From assembly GCF_029952445.1 (NCBI RefSeq), contig NZ_JAQPPK010000019.1, positions 1 through 64,000 of the forward strand: a DNA stretch of 64,000 nt, in the 5' to 3' direction. The stretch is from Paenarthrobacter nitroguajacolicus (lineage in GTDB: Bacteria > Actinomycetota > Actinomycetes > Actinomycetales > Micrococcaceae). Numbering within the stretch: the first letter of the stretch is position 1; each line of letters starts with the position of its first letter. Positions 53,749 to 61,061 of the stretch are shown piece after piece. The notes beneath the pieces were generated by a model. That model saw only the letters and a program-made list of their open reading frames with translations. It did not search any database and was not told where the DNA came from. Position numbers and translations under genes: made by a program.

Positions 53749-55215
53749 CTAGACCTGGGCGGATACGCCGTCGCGGGAGATGTTGACCATGTCCTCGCGC
53801 GGCACAACCTTGACGCGTTCGCGCTTGACTTCAACACCGTGCGAGCCGCCGGCTTCGGTGGCTGCTGCACCAAGTGCGAGCTCGTGGGCGTCCAGGGCCA
53901 GCCAGCCTTCCCAGCTGGTGAACTTCACGCCGCGGCCGTCGAGCAAATCCACGACGGCGTCTGCCGCAGGAACCTCGGCCAGCGGCAGGTTTTCGCGGTC
54001 TTCCAGAAGGTACGTGACGGTTTCCAGGGCATCGCCCTTGGTGTGGCCGATGAGGCCAATCGGGCCACGCTTGATCCAGCCCGTCGCGTAGAGGCCCGGC
54101 ACGTGCTGGCCGTCGGCGTCCAGGACGCGGCCGCCGTCGTTCGTTACCACGCCCTTCTTGTGGTCGAACTCGACGTCCGGCAGGGCAGAACCGAAGTAGC
54201 CGATGGCGCGGTACACGGCCTGGACCGGGTAGTCGATGAACTCGCCGGTGCCGCGGGCGTTGCCCGTGCCGTCCAGTTCAGTGCGCTCGAACTTGATGCC
54301 GGCAACCTTGCCCGGAGTCTCGGCCGAGTCAACGATTTCCACCGGGCTGTGCAGGAAGTGCAGGTGCAGGCGGCGGGAAGCCGTGAGCTCGGAGAGGTCC
54401 TCGGGCTGCTCGGCGATCCAGTTGGTGAGCGTGCCAACCATGGTCTTGATCTGGTTGTTCGTCTGGATCTGGCGGTCGGACTCTTCGTCGAATTCGAAGT
54501 CCTCGGCGTAGAGGATGATGTCCACGTCCTTGGAGTGCGAGAGTTCGCGCAGTTCCAACGGGGTGAACTTCACCTGGGCCGGTCCACGGCGGCCGAACAC
54601 GTGCACATCCGTGACCGGGGAGTTCTTCAGGCCGGCGTAGACGTTGTCCGGGATTTCGGTGACCAGGAGGTCATCGGCGTGCTTGGACAGCATACGTGCC
54701 ACGTCCAGCGCCACGTTGCCGTTGCCCAGGACGGCGATTTCCTTGGCATCCAGCGGCCACTCGCGCGGAACATCCGGGTGTCCGTCGAACCATGAGACGA
54801 AGTCCGCGCCGCCGAAGGAGCCTTCGAGCTCGATGCCCGGGATGTTCAGGTCCGCGTCCTTGATGGCGCCGGTTGCGAAGATGATGGCGTCGTAGTGCTT
54901 CCGGAGGTCCTCGATGGAGATGTCCGTGCCGTAGTCCACGTTGCCGAAGAAGCGGATGTCGCCGCGGTCCAGCACCTTGTGCAGGGCGTTCACGATGCCC
55001 TTGATGCGGGGGTGGTCCGGGGCAACGCCGTAACGGATCAGGCCGTACGGTGCCGGGTAGCGGTCAAAGAGGTCGATGCTGACGTTGAGTTCGCCGCTTT
55101 TGACGGCTTCGCTCTTGGTCAGGATGTCCGCTGCGTACACGCCGGCCGGGCCGGAGCCGATGACGGCGACGCGAAGCGGACGGTCCGCAGAACCTACGGG
55201 AGTGCTAATTGACAC
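53749..55215 (-). CDS. fprA: Ferredoxin/flavodoxin-NADP+ reductase (FprA type), second copy
   Basis: A 488-residue paralogue of the 43071-44510 protein; the two align end to end and share most residues by eye. FAD motif VAVIGSGPAGVYAADILTK, NADP motif AVLGNGNVALDVARML. GTG 55215 is chosen with AAGGAA upstream; the open frame runs to 55248. It lies downstream of the siroheme synthase gene, separated by the palindrome at 55244-55309. Since FprA-like reductases supply electrons to sulfite reductase through ferredoxin, the pairing with siroheme synthesis suggests this copy serves sulfur assimilation. Confidence 0.92.
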   Translation of the reverse strand: MSISTPVGSADRPLRVAVIGSGPAGVYAADILTKSEAVKSGELNVSIDLFDRYPAPYGLIRYGVAPDHPRIKGIVNALHKVLDRGDIRFFGNVDYGTDISIEDLRKHYDAIIFATGAIKDADLNIPGIELEGSFGGADFVSWFDGHPDVPREWPLDAKEIAVLGNGNVALDVARMLSKHADDLLVTEIPDNVYAGLKNSPVTDVHVFGRRGPAQVKFTPLELRELSHSKDVDIILYAEDFEFDEESDRQIQTNNQIKTMVGTLTNWIAEQPEDLSELTASRRLHLHFLHSPVEIVDSAETPGKVAGIKFERTELDGTGNARGTGEFIDYPVQAVYRAIGYFGSALPDVEFDHKKGVVTNDGGRVLDADGQHVPGLYATGWIKRGPIGLIGHTKGDALETVTYLLEDRENLPLAEVPAADAVVDLLDGRGVKFTSWEGWLALDAHELALGAAATEAGGSHGVEVKRERVKVVPREDMVNISRDGVSAQV

Positions 55216-55243
55216 GGCTGTGTTCCTTCTTCTGTTCAGTCCT

Positions 55244-55309
55244 CCCAACTGAGTAACAGTAAACGTCGTTTTGAGGGCTCATAACGACGTTATCTGCTAC
55301 TTAGTTGGG
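55244..55309. repeat. Long intergenic palindrome between cobA/cysG and the second fprA
   Basis: Arms 55244-55270 and 55283-55309 (27 bp, four mismatches) around a 12-nt loop; the left arm begins CCCAACTGAGTAACAG and ends AACGTCGTT. It ends 8 bp before the siroheme synthase stop codon (55318) and lies upstream of the fprA start at 55215. Placed as a terminator/attenuator; no T run. Confidence 0.75.
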
Positions 55310-55317
55310 CCGGGGGC

Positions 55318-56589
55318 TTAGTTACTGCGGACGCGGGGACGGTTGGGGGTAATGGTGCTGTAGTCAGCGGTCTTGAAATGCTGCGGGGCGAACGGGCTGA
55401 CGCGGACCACATCGCCGATCACGATCACCGCCGGATTCGCCACGCCCACGGCTTCCGCCTGGTCCGCGATGGTCTCCAAGGTGCCGATCGTGACGCGCTG
55501 ATCCGGCAAATACCCGTTTTCTACGATACCCACTGGAGTGTCCAAAGGCAGACCCGAGCCCGCCAAGGCCGCCGCGGAATCGCGCAATTGCGCCACTCCC
55601 ATGAGCAACACCACAGTGTGGTCGGGGCGTGCGGGCACTTCGGACAGCTCTTCGTGGCCGGTCACCACGCTGAAGCCCTTGGCCAGGCCCCGGTGCGTCA
55701 CCGGGATGCCGGCCGCCGCAGGAACCGAGATCGCGGACGTCACGCCGGACACCACTTCAACCTCGACGCCGTTCTGCCGGCAGAACTCTGCTTCCTCGCC
55801 GCCGCGACCCAGGACATAGGGGTCGCCGCCTTTGAGGCGGACCACACGGTTTCCCTGGAGGGCCTCCTCCACGAGGATGCGGTTTATCTCAAGCTGGGGC
55901 ACTGGATGGTGGCCGGGCGTCTTGCCTACTTCGATCACGCGGACGTCCGGGGCAAGCTCGTTGAGCAGCTCGCGCGGGCCAAGTCGGTCTGCAACCACGA
56001 CGTCGGCCTGGCCGAGCAAGCGCCTGCCGCGGACGGTGATGAGTCCCGAGTCGCCAGGACCGCCACCTACCAGGGCGACGGAACCAATGGAACCTGCGCT
56101 CTCCGCTCTACGGTGCCGGCGAAGAGGAAGGTCACCTGTTTCGAGCGCGGTGGCAACGGCGTTCCGGAGCGCCATGGCGCGGCGCGGGTCTCCCCCGGCG
56201 TTGATGGCGATCTTGACGTCATCCACCACGGCAACTGCTGGAGTCCAGGCCGCTGAAGCTTCGTGGTCGGAGGCGTTGACGCACCAGATGCGTTGCGCCT
56301 CGGCGTCGGCCGCCACCTGGGTGTCCACAGCGGAAGCGCCCGTGGCTGTCTGGACGAACCAGACGCCGTCGAGGTCGGACGTGCGGTACTCGCGGGGCTC
56401 CCAGGTGAGGAGGCCGGAAGCTGCGAGTCCGCGAAGGTTCTCGGTGGCAACGGGAGCGACCACGGTTACTTTCGCACCGGCGTCGAGCAGTCCCTTGGCG
56501 CGGCGCTCCGCGACGGGTCCGCCGCCCACAACCAGCACCGGGCGGCCGAGCAGCCGCAGCGCAGTGGGGTAAATGTCCTGTATTGCCAT
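55318..56589 (-). CDS. cobA: Siroheme synthase-like fusion: precorrin-2 dehydrogenase + uroporphyrinogen-III methyltransferase
   Basis: A 423-residue protein. The N-terminal about 150 residues are a CysG-N-like NAD-binding domain (RPVLVVGGGPVAERRAKGLL), and the C-terminal part is the SUMT methyltransferase (VALVGGGPGDSGLITVRGRR, RLKGGDPYVLGRGGEE). It methylates uroporphyrinogen III to precorrin-2 and oxidises it to sirohydrochlorin; the ferrochelatase function of CysG is not evident. ATG 56589 (MAIQDIYPTALRLLGRP) is chosen; the frame reaches 56871 only by an unlikely leader. It supplies siroheme for sulfite/nitrite reductases and stands upstream of fprA. Confidence 0.9.
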   Translation of the reverse strand: MAIQDIYPTALRLLGRPVLVVGGGPVAERRAKGLLDAGAKVTVVAPVATENLRGLAASGLLTWEPREYRTSDLDGVWFVQTATGASAVDTQVAADAEAQRIWCVNASDHEASAAWTPAVAVVDDVKIAINAGGDPRRAMALRNAVATALETGDLPLRRHRRAESAGSIGSVALVGGGPGDSGLITVRGRRLLGQADVVVADRLGPRELLNELAPDVRVIEVGKTPGHHPVPQLEINRILVEEALQGNRVVRLKGGDPYVLGRGGEEAEFCRQNGVEVEVVSGVTSAISVPAAAGIPVTHRGLAKGFSVVTGHEELSEVPARPDHTVVLLMGVAQLRDSAAALAGSGLPLDTPVGIVENGYLPDQRVTIGTLETIADQAEAVGVANPAVIVIGDVVRVSPFAPQHFKTADYSTITPNRPRVRSN

Positions 56590-56692
56590 GAAAAAACTGT
56601 AGGGCGGCGCCGTAATATGCTTCAAAGGCTCGGAAACACCCGGTAACGCTGGGTAATCCGGCGTCACAAAAGGCTTCACATCTGCTGGCCGG

Positions 56693-57604
56693 CTAGAAGA
56701 CCGACCACCCAGTGCGCGTGGTGAATTCGTCCAGGGCGGCCACACCCGCCACCGAATTCCCTGAACGGCCCAGCCCCGGGCTCCACACGCTGATGGCGCA
56801 CCTGTTGGGGACCACGGCCACAATTCCGCCGCCCACCCCGCTCTTGCCCGGAAGTCCCACGCGGTACGCAAACTCTCCGGCGGCGTCGTACGTTCCGCAT
56901 GTGAGCATTACCGCGTTGATCCTCTTGGTCTGCGCTGGCGACAACAGCAGGTTGCCGTCCGCCCCCAAACCATTGGAAGCAAGGAACCGGGTTGCGAGCG
57001 CCAGGTCTTCGCAGGTCATGGCCAGGGCGCATTGCTTGGCATAGGAATCCAGGACGTCCTCCACCGGGTTCTCCAGATTGCCGCAGCTTGCCAGGAAGTG
57101 CGCCAAGGAGGCATTGCGGTGGCTGTTGTCCAACTCCGAGGACGCCACCCGGTGGTCGGTGTCGACGCCGGCGTTGGACGTTTCCTGCCGCATCAGGTCC
57201 CGGACAGCATGCGCTGCGTTGCCGGTGATACTGAGGAGCCTGTCCGTCACCACAATGGCTCCGGCGTTGATGAAGGGGTTCCGGGGAATCCCGTCCTCGC
57301 TTTCCAACTGGACCAGGGAATTGAACGGATTGCCCGAGGGCTCCCGGAAAACGCGCTTCCAGATGCCATCTCCGTCGTACGCCAGCACCAAGGCCAGCGC
57401 GAAAACCTTGGAGATGCTTTGGATGGAAAATTCCACGTGGGCATCCCCGGCCGAGTAGACCTCGCCGTCCCGGGTGACCAGCGATATCCCGAATTGGTAC
57501 GGGTCCACGGCCCCCAGTTGGGGGATGTAGTCGGCCACGTTTCCCTGGCCAACCTGCAGCTGAACGGCCCCGACGATGTCGTCGAGGAGGTTTTGGATAT
57601 CCAC
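56693..57604 (-). CDS. glsA: Glutaminase A
   Basis: A 303-residue serine-dependent beta-lactamase-fold glutaminase. The nucleophile S63 and lysine K66 are in FSIQSISKVFAL, and downstream motifs NPFINAGAIVVTD and GKSGVGGGIVAVVPN are typical. It deamidates glutamine to glutamate, releasing ammonia. GTG 57604 is chosen, 4 bp after the stop of the PucR-type gene (57609), so the two are co-transcribed. Release of ammonia by GlsA is used for acid resistance in E. coli, and the divergent decarboxylase operon may share this role. Confidence 0.92.
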   Translation of the reverse strand: MDIQNLLDDIVGAVQLQVGQGNVADYIPQLGAVDPYQFGISLVTRDGEVYSAGDAHVEFSIQSISKVFALALVLAYDGDGIWKRVFREPSGNPFNSLVQLESEDGIPRNPFINAGAIVVTDRLLSITGNAAHAVRDLMRQETSNAGVDTDHRVASSELDNSHRNASLAHFLASCGNLENPVEDVLDSYAKQCALAMTCEDLALATRFLASNGLGADGNLLLSPAQTKRINAVMLTCGTYDAAGEFAYRVGLPGKSGVGGGIVAVVPNRCAISVWSPGLGRSGNSVAGVAALDEFTTRTGWSVF

Positions 57605-57608
57605 GGTT

Positions 57609-59234
57609 CTAGCCTTTGGTTTTTGCGTAGGTCCAGAGCCTGATCTGGAGGTGTGCCAGCAAGCGTTCATCCGCGGATTGCAGGTCGAGTCCTGCAACTT
57701 CGCACGCCCGGCGGAGTCTGTAGTGGACGGTATTGCGATGGACTGCCAATTCCTCGGCGCAGCGGTTCACGTCGCCGAAGAACTCCAGGTACGTCAGCAA
57801 TGTCATGGCGAATTCGGGGTACCGGGTGCATAGACGCGTGATGCCCGCATGGCGGAGCGTGGTCCTTGACTCGAGCAGTTCCAACAGATCCCTGGTCAGA
57901 ACCGTCGTTTCCACATCGCTGTAGGAAGCCACCCGGACCGAAGGGGTCGCTTCCATGACCTTGAGGACACTGCGGACGTGGTCGAGCGTTGCCTGGAGTG
58001 CATCCAAGCGCGGAACGATCGGGCCCACGGCCGCCTGCACTTGGAAGTGCAGGTGTGTTGTGACGTCACGAACAATCGTGTTGACCAGCCTGTTGATAGC
58101 GGGCAGGGATTTCAGCGGGTCCAGGTCCGGGAGGATGACGGCCGTTTCCATCCCCAACGCGCCCACCACGGCGCCCGGCCGGTACGCTGCTGCGTGGATG
58201 GATGCCACTTTGGAGAGCTCTCCCCTGCGGAGCTGAAGGCCCGCCGCGCTCTGGCTCAGGCCACCCGCGGAGATCAGGACCAACGCGGCAGGCTTTGACG
58301 GATCAATTCCTGCGGACTGCGCCTGCGAATGTACTTGGGCCGTACCACTGAGCAGACTGGATACCCGGTCTTCGCGCATGGATTGGGATTGCTCGTTGCG
58401 GTGCCGGACCAGTTCGATCGCGGCGTGGCGGGCAGCACCCACCATGATCCTGTCCGTGTTGGCAGCCAAGGGTTCTGCGCCCTCCTGCAACCAGATGTAG
58501 CCCATCACGCGGCTGCCGGCATGGATGCCAATAGCCACGCGTTCCCTTAGCCCGGCCTCGGGGTTGGCCTCCACATGGACCGGCGCCTCCGTGGCTTGGA
58601 GGTGCTTGTAAACGCCGGATTCCTTCAGCAGCTTCTGGTATTTTTCCGGCCCCCGCCGCGCCAGGATGGACAGGCGCCGAAGTTCGTCAACGTCGTTGGA
58701 AGCCGGTGAGTACGCGAGCACCCTGTTGCCCGGATCCTCGATAACCACATGCCCGTTCGTGAGGGTTGCCGTGGTTTGGGCTATCGCAAACAAGTCACGG
58801 TGAACCGATGTTGAGCCCTCCCCCGGCAGCTCGCCGTCGTGGTTTTCGTGGACACGGTCCTGGGCGATGCTTTCGAACTTGTCCCACCGCAACCCGGGGG
58901 CGACTGCCACCAGCCCTATACCGGTTGGCTGCAACAGCTCGGCTGCGGCTTCCAACTCCCGTTCGCTGCCCTTGACCGCCACTGCGGTGGGCCGGCCGGC
59001 AACAATCCGTCGGAGTGCCGGGAATGCTGCACGCCCGCGGACGCCGATGAGCATCACCAGGGCCCCGGGCCGGATCGCGTCTTCGTCCTCGGCATCGACA
59101 ATGACCGTTTCACGAACGGCCCGGTTGTCCTCTGCGGGGGCCAGCAGCAAGCGTGCGTTGTCGACACCCAGGTCTTCCAGGACATCGCTCAATAAGGTGA
59201 CGACGCCGTCGTCGTCTATTTCCAGGGCTTTCAA
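57609..59234 (-). CDS. PucR/CdaR-type transcriptional regulator
   Basis: A 541-residue regulator. The C-terminal about 60 residues form a PucR-type helix-turn-helix (NRCAEELAVHRNTVHYRLRR), preceded by a GGDEF-like/CdaR domain, and the N-terminal third contains a PucR-like sensory domain with GALVMLIGVRGRAAFPALRR. It is upstream of and co-transcribed with glsA and divergent from the permease-decarboxylase operon, 312 bp away. It probably controls both, responding to an amino acid or amine. The start ATG 59234 follows GGAAG. Confidence 0.85.
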   Translation of the reverse strand: MKALEIDDDGVVTLLSDVLEDLGVDNARLLLAPAEDNRAVRETVIVDAEDEDAIRPGALVMLIGVRGRAAFPALRRIVAGRPTAVAVKGSERELEAAAELLQPTGIGLVAVAPGLRWDKFESIAQDRVHENHDGELPGEGSTSVHRDLFAIAQTTATLTNGHVVIEDPGNRVLAYSPASNDVDELRRLSILARRGPEKYQKLLKESGVYKHLQATEAPVHVEANPEAGLRERVAIGIHAGSRVMGYIWLQEGAEPLAANTDRIMVGAARHAAIELVRHRNEQSQSMREDRVSSLLSGTAQVHSQAQSAGIDPSKPAALVLISAGGLSQSAAGLQLRRGELSKVASIHAAAYRPGAVVGALGMETAVILPDLDPLKSLPAINRLVNTIVRDVTTHLHFQVQAAVGPIVPRLDALQATLDHVRSVLKVMEATPSVRVASYSDVETTVLTRDLLELLESRTTLRHAGITRLCTRYPEFAMTLLTYLEFFGDVNRCAEELAVHRNTVHYRLRRACEVAGLDLQSADERLLAHLQIRLWTYAKTKG

Positions 59235-59546
59235 CGAAGCTTTCGCTTCCTTTCATCATCAGGTCCATTCAGCAGCACGCCCTCGCCATTGAGGGGCCTG
59301 CCGGTACATGTACGTATGCACGCACAGCGAGAAACATTACCGGCCCTTCAGAACAGCAGTGTTGTGGTCCCGGCACAAGAGCCGGACCTTGAATTTGGTT
59401 CGCCAGCCAATTTGCCGACGACGGTTGCGACCTAGAGTTGGTGACTGTCCCAAACGCCACAAAGACTGCTGCCGAGCCCTCCAGCAGTCCAGTTTCGGAG
59501 TATTCAGCCACCTGCGGTGGCGCCGGAGTCAAAGGAGACCCCCACA
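59235..59546. other. Divergent intergenic region of the PucR-glsA and permease-decarboxylase operons
   Basis: 312 bp without a gene. It contains the 10-bp palindrome GTACATGTAC (59304-59313) and a possible + strand promoter, TTTGCC (59411) and TAGAGT (59433-59438) with 16-bp spacing, and AAGGAG at 59532-59537 before the permease. No long inverted repeat or RNA structure was recognised. Confidence 0.5.
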
Positions 59547-61034
59547 GTGATACCCACCCCCGCGTCCACAGAGACCCTGACACCCGTCCGGACCGAAGAG
59601 AAACCGGCGGTCGGTCCGTCGTCGGGAGACTTCTCCCGGGAAGAAGCCGGCTACCGGAAAACCCTCAAGCCCCGGCAGATCCAGATGATCGCCATCGGCG
59701 GCGCGATCGGAACCGGCCTTTTCATGGGTGCGGGTGGCCGGTTGAACGGATCGGGTCCGGCGCTCATCCTTGTTTACGCCGTCTGCGGCTTCTTCGCCTT
59801 CCTGATTCTCCGGGCACTGGGTGAGCTGGTGCTGTACCGCCCTACGTCCGGTTCCTTTGTGTCCTATGCCCGGGAGTTCTACGGCGAGAAAATGGCCTAC
59901 ACAGCCGGTTGGCTCTACTTCCTCAACTGGGCCATGACCTCCATTGTGGACGTCACGGCCGTGGCACTTTACGTGAAGTTCTGGGGACAGTTCTGGGCCC
60001 CGATCAATGACATTCCGCAGTGGCTGATCGCGCTCGTGGCCCTGGTTGTGGTGCTTGCGCTGAACCTGCTGTCGGTAAAGATCTTCGGTGAGATGGAGTT
60101 CTGGTTCGCCCTGATCAAGGTGGGTGCCCTGGTGGCGTTCCTGGTGGTGGGGATCTGCTTCATCGTGTTCGGTGGCCGGACGGATGTTGGTGTTCCGGGT
60201 TTGAACGTCATCGCCGAGAACGGCGGCATCTTCCCCACGGGCGCTGTGGCACCCCTGCTGGCCATCAGTGGCGTCGTCTTTGCCTATGCCGCCGTGGAAC
60301 TGGTAGGCACGGCGGCCGGCGAAACGGCCAACCCGCACAAGGTGATGCCCAAAGCGGTGAACACGGTGGTCATCCGCATCGGAATCTTCTACGTCGGTTC
60401 GGTCCTGCTGCTCTCCCTCCTGCTCCCCTTCACGTCCTACAAGGCCGGCGAATCACCGTTCGTCACGTTCTTCTCGCACCTCGGGGATCCGCAGGCCGGA
60501 GCCATTTCCGCCTCGGTGATGAACTTCGTGGTCCTCACGGCGGCCCTGTCCAGCCTGAATGCCGGTCTTTACTCCACCGGCCGGATCCTTCGCTCCATGG
60601 CTGTCAACGGCTCTGCACCGCAGTTCACCGGGCGGATCAGCGCCTCCGGAGTGCCGTACGGCGGAATCCTGCTGACCGCGGTCATCACCCTGGCAGGCGT
60701 GGGCCTGAACGCCATTGTGCCCTCGCAGGTCTTCGAAATCGTGCTGGAAGTCTCGGCAGTGGGCATCATTGGCGGCTGGGCCACCATCATGCTGTGCCAT
60801 ATCAAGCTGCAGTCCTGGGTGCGCAGCGGCAAAGTGGTGCGTCCAGCGTTCCGGCTCTTCGGAGCGCCGTTCACCTCCTACCTCACGCTCGGTTTCCTGG
60901 CTTTCGTCCTGGTCACCATGGGCTTCTCCGAAACGGGCCGTTGGGTGTTGGCATCCCTACTGGTCCTGGCGCCGATGCTGATAGCCGGCTGGTACGCGTA
61001 CCGCGGCCGGATCCGCACCAACTCCAATTCCTAG
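59547..61034 (+). CDS. Amino-acid permease, APC family (AAT/AnsP-like)
   Basis: A 495-residue permease. After a hydrophilic leader of about 40 residues come twelve hydrophobic segments, beginning with [20 protein letters not shown], the typical start of the AAT subfamily (helix 1 with the GGAIGTGLF bend), and [20 protein letters not shown] in helix 6. GTG 59547 is chosen because AAGGAG stands 9 nt upstream; GTG 59517 lacks one. It transports amino acids. It lies 27 bp before the decarboxylase, so substrate import or substrate/product exchange with that enzyme is likely. Confidence 0.88.
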   Translation: MIPTPASTETLTPVRTEEKPAVGPSSGDFSREEAGYRKTLKPRQIQMIAIGGAIGTGLFMGAGGRLNGSGPALILVYAVCGFFAFLILRALGELVLYRPTSGSFVSYAREFYGEKMAYTAGWLYFLNWAMTSIVDVTAVALYVKFWGQFWAPINDIPQWLIALVALVVVLALNLLSVKIFGEMEFWFALIKVGALVAFLVVGICFIVFGGRTDVGVPGLNVIAENGGIFPTGAVAPLLAISGVVFAYAAVELVGTAAGETANPHKVMPKAVNTVVIRIGIFYVGSVLLLSLLLPFTSYKAGESPFVTFFSHLGDPQAGAISASVMNFVVLTAALSSLNAGLYSTGRILRSMAVNGSAPQFTGRISASGVPYGGILLTAVITLAGVGLNAIVPSQVFEIVLEVSAVGIIGGWATIMLCHIKLQSWVRSGKVVRPAFRLFGAPFTSYLTLGFLAFVLVTMGFSETGRWVLASLLVLAPMLIAGWYAYRGRIRTNSNS

Positions 61035-61061
61035 ACTCCCCTCAGTTCGAAAGCGAAACAC

